Assembly: GCA_963556695.1 (NCBI GenBank)
Contig: CAUWAG010000010.1
Location: 620,001-684,000, forward strand
Direction of reading: 5' to 3'
Source: Anthostomella pinea
Lineage: Eukaryota; Ascomycota; Sordariomycetes; Xylariales; Xylariaceae
Length of the DNA stretch: 64,000 nucleotides
This document shows positions 1-11,739 of this stretch, piece after piece. A program made the translations under genes and the position numbers. Under the pieces are notes generated by a model. It did not search any database. It had not been told where the DNA came from and was given only the letters and a program-made list of their open reading frames with translations. The first letter of the stretch is position 1. Every line of letters starts with the position of its first letter.

Positions 1-916
1 GATCGGCTCAAGAAGTGGGGCGGGGTGAGAATTTGTCAGGATGGAAGTACCTGGCTGGGATTGGACGGCGGGCTGGACCCCCTTTCAAAGACGTCCTGGC
101 AAGCGGCATACCGCCGGGAATAGGGGCAGAGGGCATAATGCGTGCTTAAACCATGATTAATTCACGGTACCTGACGAGGAGCTGAAGCCGCTGCGCTTAA
201 GTCTTATTGTTGTGGGTGGTGTTATCGTTTATGACAGTGGTGGACTGAGAGCCCGATGATGAGTTGTGGCTAAGTGTAACTCTGCTTCACGGATGTCGCG
301 ATTGTGTTCCTCTCGTTGAAGATCAAGTGTGCCATACCTCCTCCTTCTGTCTCAAATGATGAAAATTCCGTCAATTTTCTTTCTACCATCGAGATAGATG
401 CATGGCGAAGAAAATTCTATTGGAGCTACGGGGAGCTGTGGCACTGGGGCTGAGTGAGAGTGTATATGAAGCTCAGATCGACATGAGCAAGTTAGAAATG
501 AGTGTCTTCTTGCTGAAGGCCGCGAAAGAAGCCTCAATTGGTGGACACTGGGTTGGGAATCATGAAGTCTTTCCGAGGCCTTCGACCTGGGCTTCGGCCT
601 GGGCATGCTTAGACTTCGGGGCGGACTTAGGGGTGAATAAAGACCTTGAGCATAGCCTCAACTGCCCAGGTGGCTACCAAGAGTGGTACATCTATATAGT
701 GCGATACCCCTTAATCTTGGAATACGATGATAAGCCAACTTACAGGTTCAGCCGCAGCGGAGAGCGAGGCGCAGGTGTACGAAGACCCACTGCAAGAAAG
801 TGCTGTCCAGGTTTTTCTGCCCGCGGGGAAACTTGACCGGCAATGCAGACGGAATTCAAAATGAGGCGTACGCAATTGAGCAATGCAGCTGTGCCCCGAT
901 CGCGGGACTCTGCAGC
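1..916. other. left-edge intergenic DNA, no supported gene
   Basis: No open frame here shows a recognisable domain or a convincing intron structure. A plus-strand open frame at 402-836 and a minus-strand one at 352-606 overlap each other, and neither resembles a known family. The stretch is of normal composition, so it may hold the distal promoter of the esterase or the end of a gene outside the window. Confidence 0.4.
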
Positions 917-1004
917 AGCATCTGCACCGATACGGCACAGCATCTGCACCGGTGCGGCACAGCATCTGCACCGGTGCGGCACAGCATCTCCACCGGTGCG
1001 GCGC
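917..1004. repeat. 22-bp tandem repeat, four copies
   Basis: Four head-to-tail units of exactly 22 bp start at 917, 939, 961 and 983. Each begins AGCATCTSCACCG and ends with a CGGCRC-type segment. Units 2 and 3 are identical; units 1 and 4 differ at a few bases. The array lies about 150 bp upstream of the esterase start codon, in its likely promoter. Confidence 0.85.
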
Positions 1005-1150
1005 GGACTGCACGGGCCCGTCCCTGATAGACGCGGCCTGTAAATAGTCGATGTATAAGTCCACGCAGGAATCCGTCGTCTGCTGATAAACCACAGCCAG
1101 CTTTGCTACCGCGACATAGCTAAGCCCAAGAAAGAGTCACTTCCACAGCC

Positions 1151-2979
1151 ATGCGGACCTTCCTCCCCCTCGCGACCATAGCCGCCAGCGCCGCGGCAGC
1201 AGCCTCGATAAGCCGTCGGTCCGACCCGACGGTCGACTTGGGCTATGTGACACACCAAGGCCACAGCAACAGCCGCGGCGTCGACGAGTTCCTCGGTCTG
1301 CGCTTCGCAGCCCCACCACTGGGAGACCTCCGCTGGCGCGCCCCGGCGGACCCGGAGCCCGTCGCCGGTGTTCAGAACGCGACAGTCAAGCAGGCCGTCT
1401 GCGTGGGCCAGGACAAGTTGGTCGTCGCCGGCGTCACCGAGGAGGACTGTCTCTATGTGAACAGCGTACGTACATTTCAGTCTCCTAGGGGCTAATTTCA
1501 GCCCTTGCTCCCGAGGAACGCATCACGACTCTTTGTTGCTCGTCAAAAAGGAGTCATTGCTGACTCTGATTTGCTACCAGTACACGCCGTCCAAAGCGAC
1601 GGCCAACCCCGACGCGAAGCTGCCCGTGTGGGTGTATCTTCAGGGAGGCGGCTACCAGACTAATTCTGGGGGCAACTATAATGGCACCGAGGTGATTGTG
1701 CAGTCGGGGTACGATATCGTTCATGTCAATGTCAACTATCGCGTGGCCCAGCTCGGGTTTCTCGGCGGTGTGGCTGTGGTCGAGGGTGGTGGCGATTACA
1801 ATGTCGGGTTGCTGGATCAGTGGAAGGCACTGGAGTGGGTTCAGGAGCATATTGAGCAGGTAAGCTGATCATCTGCGAACAAGAAGGTGCCTTAATACTG
1901 ACAATTCGATTCGATAGTTTGGCGGAGACCCAGACCAAGTCGTCCTCCACGGTCCCTCTGCCGGAGCCGGGGCCGTCAGTCACATCATGACTGCCTACGA
2001 TGGCGTTGACCACGGGTTGTTCGTGGGCACGATTGGTGATGCTTTCGCATGGGGCGTGGGAGCCTATCCCAACGACACGGACGCTCACTTCGCCATGTTC
2101 TCATCGCAGATGGGATGCGCGAACGCCACTGATCAGATGGCATGTCTCCGTGCCACCGATATCAACAAGATCCAGACATTCGATCGAAACGCAGCACCAC
2201 CCGCAGGAGTGCCCACACCTAACATGGCCATGTGGTTCAGCCCGCTCATCGACGGCGTCTTCGTCACCGGTCCCCAGCAGGACTCGTTCAGCCAGGGAAA
2301 ATTCGTCAAAGTCCCCATGATAACGGGCGACGCGACGAACGAGGGTAACACGTTCGCGCCAAACGCCAGCACCACCGAGGAGGTGACAGCACTCGCGCAA
2401 CTGGAGTTTGTGAACCTGACAGACGCCCAGATCGACACCATCGTCGCCGCCTACGACCACCCGCGGCCGCTGCCCCAGCACGCGGCCTATTTCTCCGTGG
2501 TGGCCGACATACTCGGCGAGTTCGGCTTCATCTGCCCCGTTAACAAGGTCAGCATGGGCGTGGCGGCGCACCTATCGCCCGATCAGGTCTGGAACTACCG
2601 TTGGAACACGACCGAGCAGCTGGAGGTCGACATGGGGTGGGAGGCGTGGCACACCAGCGACATCATCCCGTTCTTTGGCCCGGGCCAGGCGAGCGGTCCC
2701 GACGGGTATGAGGATCTCGACATCGGGTATTCGTTCTACCCGGGTGGCGAGAACGCGGCCATCGTGCCGGTGCTGCAGCACTACCTTATCAGCTTCATCA
2801 AGAATCTGGACCCCAATGTGGAGCGCTACGCGGGCTCGCCTGAGTGGGAGAACTGGGGCGAGGGCTTGGGACAGCGGCTGCGGATCCAGACGAATGCTAC
2901 GGCTATGGAGGAGGTGCCGCAGGATCAGGTCGATCGGTGTAATATGTTTTGGGACCTCAACGATATCATGAAGCAGTGA
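1151..2979 (+). CDS. secreted type-B carboxylesterase
   Basis: Three exons, 1151-1465, 1581-1859 and 1918-2979, joined in phase 0 (introns 1466-1580 and 1860-1917), give a protein of 551 residues, usual for the type-B carboxylesterase/lipase family of alpha/beta hydrolases. The N-terminus (MRTFLPLATIAASAAAAASI) looks like a signal peptide. Seen: EDCLY near residue 98, the oxyanion-hole stretch LQGGGY, the nucleophile elbow HGPSAGA with Ser212 (the usual residue before the Ser is Glu; here Pro), Glu340 in TNEGNTF and His443 in WEAWHTSD, which together fit the Ser-Glu-His triad. It should hydrolyse carboxylic esters outside the cell or in the secretory route; the substrate cannot be read from sequence. 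A 22-bp tandem array lies just upstream. Exon joins are inferred from splice signals and family alignment. Confidence 0.9.
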
Positions 2980-3088
2980 TGGGACGAAAAGAGGCTGGAC
3001 AGGTTCTCGCATTTTGGGGGTTATTCATGGAGTGCGCGACCTATTTGCGACGGAAGCTCTCTAGGACAATTAGGTTGGGATTGTGTTA

Positions 3089-3299
3089 CACTCAGCCCTT
3101 ACAAGCTGTACGCTCATGTTGGTACCTAAGATTCCATATCACACGTGGAAATCCGGAGATTCTGGGATAACCACGCATAAATAAGCAGTTTTAGTTTAAC
3201 GGGCCACTTCCAATGCTTATTCCATCATGCTTATTCCGATTCGATGCATACCTTGTTTGCAAGGACGGGTGGTGTACGGAGACTTATGAGGGTTTGGTG
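3089..3299. mobile_element. TA-flanked MITE, copy 1
   Basis: A 211-bp element flanked by TA on both sides (3087-3088 and 3300-3301). The left end starts CACTCAGCCCTTACAAG and the right end, read inward on the other strand, starts CACCAAACCCTCATAAGTCT. The interior contains several AATGCTTATTCC-like words shared with copy 3 at 61218-61419. It has no coding capacity and lies just downstream of the esterase stop. Confidence 0.75.
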
Positions 3300-3415
3300 T
3301 AGATGAGAGTGCCACCACGTCGAAGACGGCAAAGGCGTTCTCGGAATATCAAGGTGTATGTATTACTTAGTATTCGTCCAATGCTTACTCCTTGTCATTG
3401 CCAATATTTCAATAT

Positions 3416-4188
3416 TCACTCATCAGTCTCCATTGAATCGCTGCCCAGCTCGTCATCCTGCTCTGCTTCTTTCTTCTCTTCCTGCTTCTCTTCCTGCTTC
3501 TCCTCCTCCTCTGCCTGCTTCTTCTCCTCTGAACGCTTCTCTTCCTGCTCCTCGTCGTCCTCCCACGGCTCGTCCTCATCCGAGTCCATACCACCAGCCA
3601 ACACGTTGTACAAGTAAGCCGAGCCCGATATCCAGGAATTCTCGTCCTCCGGGCGCGGATCTCCCTCCTGGTCGCTCTCGCAGTCGCCCACAGCGAGCCG
3701 GAACTTGATGATCTCCAGCGTCAGGGCGTCGTACTTCTCGAACATGTAGTTGGGATACACAGGGTGTTTCTTCCACTCGTGGCGGGCCTCGACCAGCCTG
3801 GTGAAGAGCTCGAAGAATGCGGACCCCGAAACTCGCTTGCCTCTGGCCCAGTCGATCTGGGTCCGGACGGCCTCCAGAACGTCCCAGAGGTCACCTGCAC
3901 CGCCGGCGTTGATGATGGGGGCGGCGAGTTGGAACATGGGGAGGAAGGCGCGGGTGGTGCCTTCCTTGTTCAGACGGTAACCAGCTCTTCGGAGCGCGTT
4001 GGCTATATCCGCGTCGCGGTGAGGGCTGTTCGTGACCTGGCTGTAGCCGAGGAACGTCACTGGGGACCGGGGGTTAGCGGTGCCATAATGAGATGAGCAG
4101 GTTGGGGGGCTGGTCACTTACAGCCAGTGCGTGGCAGTGCGTCGCTGAGCTTTCTGGTTCGCAGCTGGAAGTGAAGTTTCTCAGCCAT
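3416..4188 (-). CDS. hypothetical protein with acidic/basic tail
   Basis: Two exons on the minus strand, 4188-4122 and 4059-3416, separated by a 62-bp intron with a GTAAGT donor and CAG acceptor, give 236 residues. I chose the ATG at 4188 because splicing from it restores a continuous N-terminal half (MAEKLHFQL... then TFLGYSQVTN) that neither open frame has alone. The N-terminal 150 residues look globular. The last about 60 residues are a nearly uninterrupted run of Glu, Lys, Gln and Asp, a likely disordered or coiled-coil tail. I do not recognise the family. No signal peptide or membrane segment is visible. An upstream in-frame ATG at 4401 would add 71 residues of low-quality sequence and is less likely. 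Confidence 0.65.
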
Positions 4189-4644
4189 GACGGTGGTGGT
4201 GATGGATGCAATGAATTGCCTTGTCAAGGTGGTGGTTGCTTGAAGAGTGCAGACTTTCAGTGGTGGAGTTGTGTGGACCTTGGACCTTTCATGCGAGCAA
4301 GAGTAAGGCAAGATTCTTGTTTGAGTGGCCACAGCACTGTAGAAACTGGTCGTAATCATAGCGAATGTGGCTATTTCAGATGTTGCCTCAGAGACAGACA
4401 TTACGCGGTGGTGTTGCCCAGCAGTCGAATCCAGCGGTCAGTGGTCCGTGCACTGAATAGGGGGGACTTCGGTACCCCGAGTGATAAGCAAGCGGCTACA
4501 GCTGCAGCCATCCACTTCCTTAGCTCCATCCCGCAGAGTACTCGTCGTCACATATGAAACATCTTACTTTGTGAGAATGCTGAAGCTGTAGGGTTTTGCC
4601 GACTGCCATGCCTAGGGCTCATACCCTTCTGCCAGTCCAACCCT

Positions 4645-5568
4645 ATGATGCACATCGAACGCCGCATCAGCTTGTGGCACCACGTCTTCCAGACCACTCC
4701 TAGCATATACCCGACGCCTGAAGGTCGACTGGAGGCTCATCTCCGATACGTATTTCGTCCATACCCTTTCGACTTCCGCAACCAGATTGGCAGTGGAATT
4801 GAGGACCGGGACGTCACCAAATCTTTGGTCCCTTGGATAGCAGAGGCGCTGGCACTGGAGCCCGCTGGCATGCCAAAGGGGTCGTTCCAACTAGTCTTGG
4901 ATGGTGACCCCGCCCCCACAAGGTGCTCGGATATGTGGCAGAAACTCCAGTACGATGCCCATTGGCAAGCAGTCGAACACCAGGCATGGGAACGAGGCCT
5001 GGTCCCCGGCCGGGTCCCCGACGGCGACAACGATTATGCTTGACAATATGCCTGGTACAAGATCTTCCCTGGAAGTAAGCGATCCCCCCGTCCAGTTTTG
5101 TTCATGTTCCCCCCGTCTCATTTTCTCCTCTTCATCCGTGTTCTACATTGCTGCGTTGACTTGTGTGCTCCGACCCGAGTGCTAACGGCGCATTATTAGC
5201 TGGGTTTCTCGGTATCGAGGCAGCATTACAGGACATCGCTGCTAGGACGTCTATCATTCAGTGCAACTTCCCTATATTCCCCGATCTACACGATGTCGAG
5301 GTAACTATTGCAAACCTTCCTATCCCAAAGGCCCAACGGCTTCAGCACCTTGCACGAGTACGAGCACCATATCTCCATCCACGAGGCATTCGAAACCGTG
5401 CCGCCTCTTCCGCCATGGGCCAAAGTTCTTGAGGTGAACATCCTACCCGAGTTCTTCGAGCGCTTCCCAACCTGGTTGACCAAAGGACGTAGGGGGCTGT
5501 CCTGGCCCGGGAAAGAACCGGAGACAGATGAGGAGATTTTCGACTACAACCTGAACTACAATGGGTGA
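4645..5568 (+). pseudogene. decayed hypothetical gene
   Basis: An open frame from ATG 4645 runs for 132 codons to a TGA at 5041-5043, after which the same frame continues with a protein-like stretch (QYAWYKIFPG) to a splice donor at 5075. Joining to the acceptor at 5199 keeps the phase and adds about 33 more codons (TGFLGIEAALQDI...) to 5300. After that the likely coding frame shifts, and a second open frame (PNGFSTLHEYEHHISIHEAF...) ends at 5568. One stop plus one frame break suggest a recently inactivated gene; the stop could derive from CGA by one C-to-T change. The family is not recognised. An alternative is an intact gene with unusual extra introns. Confidence 0.4.
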
Positions 5569-5868
5569 CGCTGCTGAAGAACGTCACCGAGCAAGTTCAT
5601 GGCTCGCCTTTGCCGTTACAGCCCAAGCTTAGGAGGGCGGTCCTGAATCGAGTCACCTCCTACTCGAGTGACGTACGGGTCTACTGCGTGAGTAGTAAGA
5701 CAGTGTCATCAACGGTGGATCGGTACAGAAAGCATCGCGGATCGCGGGTTGTAGGTGGATGGCGGCCGCTGATACACCTGGCCGCCGCTCACGGTCACAA
5801 TGGACAACGACACGTTGGTGGAAAAATTTTTATACTCTGGTTTCATTTGGTGTCTACCTGAGCATCTA

Positions 5869-8543
5869 CCACCCCCCCCATAGAAGTCGTACACCCCCAC
5901 TAGTCGTACAGCCAAACCCCACCATCACCACCAAAACACTCCCTTATTCACTTGTACACGAATGAAGCCATTTAGGTCAGAGACAGTGGAGAGGCCCCAT
6001 TTTATCGCAGAGCCCGATAGCCAAGCAGCTTGTCTCCACAATACCCACTCCTGCGAGGTTTTCCCCCTTGTTGGTTTCCCTCGCCAGCAGATAACAAACA
6101 CCTACTCCACCCACCAATGCGACATATATCGAACGGCTACTGGAACGATATGTACACCAGAGAACTGAGGTTCACTGGGTCGCTTTGTCATTAGATAGGA
6201 GGTTTTTCTGACGGAATCGTGCTTGGGTATTGACTAAAACCATCTGAACACTCCAGATTGGTACCGCTACAGCGAGGATAGGCTCGTGCGCGGATCTGAA
6301 TGTATCTAATTTGACACCTCTACAACCTTGCGATGCAATGGCTCTGGGAGGCGTGGTTTGCACTACTGAGGAGCTACCCCCCACGTTAAATACAAAACAA
6401 ACAAACAAACAACAAACAATAGGTCAGAGAAATACAGCGAAATTATCATTCAAAAGCGCTAAAGCTGTTCATACGTAATATGTAGCCGGCACCCGAATGG
6501 CTCGCCCGGATCGCGATAGGCGAGGCTCCTGTAGCTTCCAAAACGCCCTCATCAAGGGGGTCATCCTCATCTTCCTCTTCGTCCTTTAACTCAATCATTA
6601 TCTCTTCTTGTATTTCTACGCGTGTAGCAGAGCTAATGGTACCTCTGTGAGATAGTATTTATGTCACTGTTTTGAACTTCCTATTAGGATTAGGGATCTT
6701 CTGTCGCTTTTTTGGCCGTAACCGCTCTAACTCAGCCTCCAGAGCCTTGATCTTCTGATCTTTTATAACAATTTTGGTCTCCTTGGCTTCGAATGTGTTA
6801 ACTATCTTCCTGTATTTCAGCCTGGTCCCTAGGGACTTATTTTTGCCGAAACTCATGATCTGGCGGCTCGTAGTAGGGGTCCGTTGGTCCTCTGCTTCAG
6901 AGCTTTCAGGGGTATCAGGCTCAGGGGTCTTTCTCTTCTCTTTTCGTATCTCTGGGTGCTGTAAGTACTTCTTACAGTTGATAGGATAATATCCAGTGAT
7001 CTTGAAGCCCGAGAGGATATTTTACTTAGTAAAAGCCAAAGTTCTGGCCTTGCTATAGTATCGGATGAAGTTGATCTTATCAACAGGTGAGGGATCCGTC
7101 AAGGAATTCAACTCAGAAAAGAAGTTCTGGTAGTAGGCCTTCAGGGCGTTATAAGGCCCGTTATCTAGGGGTTATATGCTGTGACTAGTATATGCAGGGA
7201 AGAAACAGAGCAAGATATTATTGAAATAACATATGATTATGAATTCGTCCTATTAAAACGTATTAGTTTATATTAAACAGGAAGAATTAAGAAAAGTCTA
7301 AATAAAATAAGAAAAATTTATATACATATGGAGTTATGGCTCTTATGGCCATTCAGTATTAAAAGGATCGACTCGGACTGGTCTCCTCCTCGTTCTGCGT
7401 CTGTCTATAAGAGGAAAACATCCTCTAGCCATTTGCAGGCGATATTATTCGGAGTCCAGCCATTTTCTGAGCATATATAATGCTAATTAACAGTCTTTCA
7501 GAATTCCTTGATAAGTCACTGGGCTTAGTGGTCCTCCCCTTTAAAGATAATACCTGGTTTAAGGATTTTTCTACTTACTGAGATAATCTCGATAAAGGAG
7601 GTCCAGTTCCGGCCCTGAGGGCTCTTTAAGAAGGCTTTCTTAGTAACAGAACTATCCAGCACGAGAGAGTCAATGCTTATAAATTTAATTAGATTTTTCC
7701 TGGAATTAAAGGGGTAGCTATAGCTATCAAAACCCGACATGATGCCGCCCTTATCGACATTATAAGTGTTCTTTGGCTTTATCCAGCCGTAATCTTTAAG
7801 AATTTCAAAAAGTCAGTTAACTAATTTGGGCATAAAGCCCTTGAAGTGTGCTGCTTCCATCCTTTTGCCAATCTTGGTCTTGATCTGGGGGTCGCGGCGC
7901 TTAAAGGCTGTCATGAAGGTGTTTCTTAGGGGGGCCCCACCCCCCCTTTTCTTTTAATACCTTCTTGATGATCTCACGGACCAGGGAGTGTAAAGGGGTT
8001 GGCCCAGCTTTTCTTGTAATAAAATCCATTTAGTTATAGTCGTTTCCTGCGCAAGGGAGAGTCTCTGTTGCTGTATATGGGTTTCGGGTCTTGTAGGCCT
8101 GCCGTTGAGTCGATTAGATAGCGTCATGGCCAGAATGCCGTGTTTTTGAGCGCTTTTTTGCACCAAGAGGCCCTCATTTGTGATATCTAAGATGGCATTC
8201 GCCATCTCATCCTCTGTATACCAATAGGGAGGCATTTTAGGCCGGCTATATGATGCTGCGTTGCATACAGAATAAGGCTTCATTAGAGCCGCGTAAGACC
8301 GCAAATATGCCATTCGGGGTAGGAAACGCGGGGTTTTTAACAGCTAATCACGTAAGCGCTGCGGGATAAATTTTGTATTGGGAAAAACCTTATGATCAGG
8401 GCTATCTAGAACACTAATTGCATTGTGAATAGCTTCAATATCGGGCTGAAAGCGTATAAGTGAACATGCGGGAGTTTGGGTGGTGATGGTGGGGTTTGGC
8501 TGTACGACTAGTGGGGGTGTACGACTTCTATGGGGGGGGATGG
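5869..8543 (-). mobile_element. pogo/Fot-like DNA transposon, degenerate (element A)
   Basis: Inverted repeats of about 65 bp define a 2675-bp element flanked by TA (5867-5868 and 8544-8545). Each end carries GTCGTACA twice with 17-bp spacing (left copies of the TCGTACA core at 5887 and 5904, right copies at 8501 and 8518). The interior encodes a broken transposase on the minus strand. A short AAAC microsatellite lies at 6393-6419. Its ends and protein are related to element B at 39521-41756, but it is more decayed. Confidence 0.9.
6659..8235 (-). pseudogene. pogo-like transposase remnant (element A)
   Basis: Fragments in order on the minus strand: an N-terminal helix-turn-helix of the psq/CENP-B type starting MPPYWYTEDEMANAILDIT (from 8235), a DDE-core fragment at 7740-7525 containing LVLDSSVTKKAFLKSPQGRN, and a C-terminal coiled-coil piece at 6856-6659 (IKALEAELERLRPKKRQKI). 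The same three blocks occur in element B with the same order. Stops and frame breaks separate them, so no active enzyme is encoded. The upstream in-frame ATG at 8313 is less likely than 8235, which aligns with the element B start. Confidence 0.8.
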
Positions 8544-8706
8544 TAGCTAGCCACCAGGGCTAACGGACGTGCCCTTCCTGGTCTTGCCAGATGTCAGATA
8601 TACTACCCTATATGTTATGCTTTCTCGTTAGTGTATCTATGTAATTCGCGATAATCAACTTAATTCACAAACATCAGTAATCCCACGTAGGAGACAGCCA
8701 GAGTAG

Positions 8707-9060
8707 TCAACTGATGAGTATGCCCCAACGGTGAACGTTATCGTGCACGTTCCTCAAGCAGCCAGTCCTCAAAGCCGTCTTCAAACAGATCGTCGAGCGC
8801 CGCCCGCGGGCGCTGTTCTCCCCGGCATGCATCTGCTGTCTAATGCAGATGATCTCGTGCCGTCTGTCGACCCACTCGCCCTCGAGGTTGCGAGCGATGG
8901 CCTCAGGGGTCTCAAGGCCCTGGGGCCACTCGCGCTCGAGGGTTTGAGTTTCGCTCCGCCAGAGGTCACCGCCGGACAGGATCAGCAGGACACCGGCCTG
9001 TGGCCATTCGCGGTGCCGAATACGCCAGGCGAAGCACGGTGGGGGGGCCGGCTGGGACAG
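8707..9060 (-). CDS. possible coding exon, family unknown
   Basis: On the minus strand a frame ending at a TGA at 8709-8707 reads through about 110 codons of G+C-rich sequence with protein-like composition, including WRIRHREWPQAGVLLILSGG and a second EREWPQGLETPEAIARNLEG block. The two REWPQ segments suggest an internal repeat. No start codon is obvious before a run of short repeats at 9113-9211, so this may be a last exon or a remnant. The plus strand is also open here, which weakens the case. Confidence 0.3.
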   Translation of the reverse strand: MSQPAPPPCFAWRIRHREWPQAGVLLILSGGDLWRSETQTLEREWPQGLETPEAIARNLEGEWVDRRHEIICIRQQMHAGENSARGRRSTICLKTALRTGCLRNVHDNVHRWGILIS

Positions 9061-9109
9061 ATGGCTGGCCAGCTGCTTGCTTAAGTACCTACAACATCCT
9101 CGGTTGAGT

Positions 9110-9112
<3 letters not shown>

Positions 9113-9146
<34 letters not shown>

Positions 9147-9211
9147 CGCGAAGCCCTTGGGGGTGGTCTGAAGATCGGGTCTGCCTCTCTCTCTCTCTCT
9201 CTCTCTCTCTT
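9113..9211. repeat. (CAGC)n and (CT)n microsatellites
   Basis: About eight copies of CAGC at 9113-9145, then about fourteen CT dinucleotides at 9184-9211. Both are simple tandem runs in otherwise unique intergenic DNA. Confidence 0.9.
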
Positions 9212-9664
9212 CGGACTGCTAACTCGAGACGCGCTTTGCTGTCCAAGGCTGCGCTTCATCATGTGCGTCGTCGCTGGGCGGCGTCTTTTATACCGTCATC
9301 GTTACTCTCCGCGCCGTCCGCCATTGGGTCTCGTCTAATACCCTTCCCTCGGACTCGGACTCGGCCTAAATGACGACAAGGTCATTCAGGATCATCTCCC
9401 AGAGCCGGTCGGGGTGGAGAGGGCGTCTCGCTTGATAGGCGAAGGTACTGGTGCTGTTTTCTTCCGTGTCGTGGTCAACTTCCTCGGTGAGGCTTTTTTA
9501 GCCCGGCGGCGCTCGGGGCGGTATTCTCGTAAGAGAATATTCGCGTGGGAAGGATATTGTTCAGATCGAGCCGGGATTTGAGAGTGCTCAAGAGCAAGCG
9601 CTTGACAACGACGGGTTGGTGATCAACCGGGGAATCCGCCGTGCTGGAGTAGCCCATGTAGTTA

Positions 9665-9885
9665 CACTGAGCCCTCATAAATCTCCGTGCACCACCCGTC
9701 TTGGCAAGCAATGGTAATCTCATCGGATTGGATTAAGCACGCTGGAAGAAGCATTAAAAGTAATGCTGGTATCAGACCAAAGCTGCTAATTCCTGTATGC
9801 TTATTGCAGTATCTTAAAGTTTTCTACTGGTAATTTAGAATCTTACCAACAAGTACGTACGGGGACTTATGAGGAGGGCTGTGTG
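9665..9885. mobile_element. TA-flanked MITE, copy 2
   Basis: A 221-bp element between TA dinucleotides (9663-9664 and 9886-9887). Left end CACTGAGCCCTCATAAATCT; right end reads inward as CACACAGCCCTCCTCATAAG. It shares ends with the copies at 3089-3299 and 61218-61419 and has no coding capacity. Confidence 0.7.
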
Positions 9886-10255
9886 TAAAAGGGTCGACCA
9901 GCGTGGCGTAGGTGTCTTTGCCTGTACGTTCGGCTTTGAGGTCGAGTCCCGCCTCGACGTGTACGTTGACGAACCTGGCTCGGTCAATATCGCGAGCGTG
10001 AGCAGGTAAAATAGTCGACACTCTCTCACTCTTCCGAGAACGTCTCAACGACCTGCATTGACTCACTGACCCTTGAGCTCTCGATGACTTGATCCAATAC
10101 TTATGTCCGACCCCTAGGCTTAAACCCGAATCGCCCGATTTCGCAATCCACCGTGGGGATGTGCTGAGGGCGGGGAATCTCATCAATGACAAGAACCGCT
10201 ATCGTGACAGACAAGCTTTCATCTCAAACCAAATCTTGGGTATAAGTCATTGATA

Positions 10256-11597
10256 ATGCGAAACATCATCCACGAAACCCCCTCAGGAACGGGTGACACG
10301 ATGACTCCAAACAAGGACCTCACGGGCCACAAACTGCTCGTCATCACGCCCACCGACCTGAACCCAGAGTACCTGGAGCACCTACACAGCCAGTTCCCCG
10401 GTCTTAAGGTCGTTCATTCAAAGTTCGATCCGTGGCGGTCGGTCGGGCTGCCCCCAGACGTCTCCGACGACGACTGGAAGACGGTCACGATCCTGCTCAC
10501 GGGCCCCAAGTTCCCCACGAGGGAGCAGGCGCCCAACCTGCAGCTGGTCCAGCTGCAGAGCGCCGGCGCGAACTACATACTCGATAATCCGCTGTTCAAG
10601 GATACCAAGATCCCGTTTTGCACGGCGAATGGTGTTCACGGGTGAGTGAGCCTTTCCGTTGGCAAAGAGGTAACTTAGTGGCCGGGTGGTTTCTGACTTT
10701 GTTTTGCGCGGCAGCCCGCCTATCTCGGAATGGGTGATATGCACGTACCTTGCCCACCAACATAGGAGTAAGTTCCCCTCGTGCACGTAGGCCCCTCTCT
10801 CTCACCTTAATTCAAGAGAGTATCTCATTGGTGCCAACTCCTAGTCCCACGCTTCCTCGACAACATGAAGGAGGGCAAGTGGGATTCGGAGCACGGCTCG
10901 GACGCTCCGGACATCCAAGACGCAGTCAGCCAAAGAGTGTAAGTCGACGGCGCATATCAAGATTTCTATGTCTACAAGTACTGACCATATCCCCAGTGGC
11001 ATACTCGGCTATGGCAGTATCGGAAGACAGGTAGCCCGCGTAGCGACAGCCATGGGCATGGAAGTGTACGCGTACACGAATCGGCCGCGCCCAACGCCCG
11101 AATCGCGCCATGACGACTCGTACTACGTCCCCGGGCTGGGCGACCCAGAAGGTGTCCTCCCATCAAAGTGGTTCTCGGGGACGAAGCCCGAAGAGGTCGA
11201 CGAGTTCCTGTCGTCCGGCCTAGATCTGCTGGTCCTGGCCGTTCCCCTGACGCCACAGACCCGGGGCATGATAGCAGCGCCGCAGTTCAAGCTCCTGGCG
11301 GGGAAGAAGACGTACGTGACGAACATCGGCAGGGGCCCCGTTGTCAACACGGACGACCTGATGACGGCGCTGGACGAGGGCTGGATCCGGGGCGCCGCGC
11401 TCGACGTGACGGATCCGGAGCCCCTGCCGAAGGAGCACCCGCTCTGGCACAAGAGGAACCTCATTATCACGCCGCATGTCAGCGGCAACTCGAGCAGCTA
11501 TGGTCCTCGTCTTCTGGCCATCTTGGATATCAACCTGAAGAGGTTGAGCGAGGGGAAGGACTTTATCAATAGCGTGAGTAGAAAACGTGGTTACTAG
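10256..11597 (+). CDS. D-isomer 2-hydroxyacid dehydrogenase
   Basis: Four exons, 10256-10641, 10715-10767, 10845-10938 and 10997-11597, give 377 residues; all introns are 58-77 bp and phases match. The NAD(P)-binding motif GYGSIG lies at residues 182-187. The catalytic triad of the family is present: Arg290 in NIGRGPV, Glu319 in DPEPL and His338 in TPHVSG. The protein should reversibly reduce a 2-oxoacid such as glyoxylate or hydroxypyruvate with NAD(P)H in the cytosol; the substrate is inferred only at family level. A later in-frame ATG at 10301 (MTPNKDLTG) is an equally plausible start. A GTGAGT near the end (11573) could be a donor, but the read-through end VSRKRGY fits the usual C-terminus of the family. 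Confidence 0.88.
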
Positions 11598-11739
11598 GTC
11601 TATATAGACGGGAGGCATGGAAGGATAAGGTATTTATAAGTCATTACTTATAATGCTACTCTGCATATACTGAAAATACTAGGAAGAAATAAAGGGGTAT
11701 CATAGGCAATCCATTCTTTGGGCAAGATCGTTCCAGTCC

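Noticed and set aside
402..836. Plus-strand open frame of 144 codons
   Set aside because: No domain or homology recognised, overlapping open frames on the other strand, and no splice structure; treated as chance.
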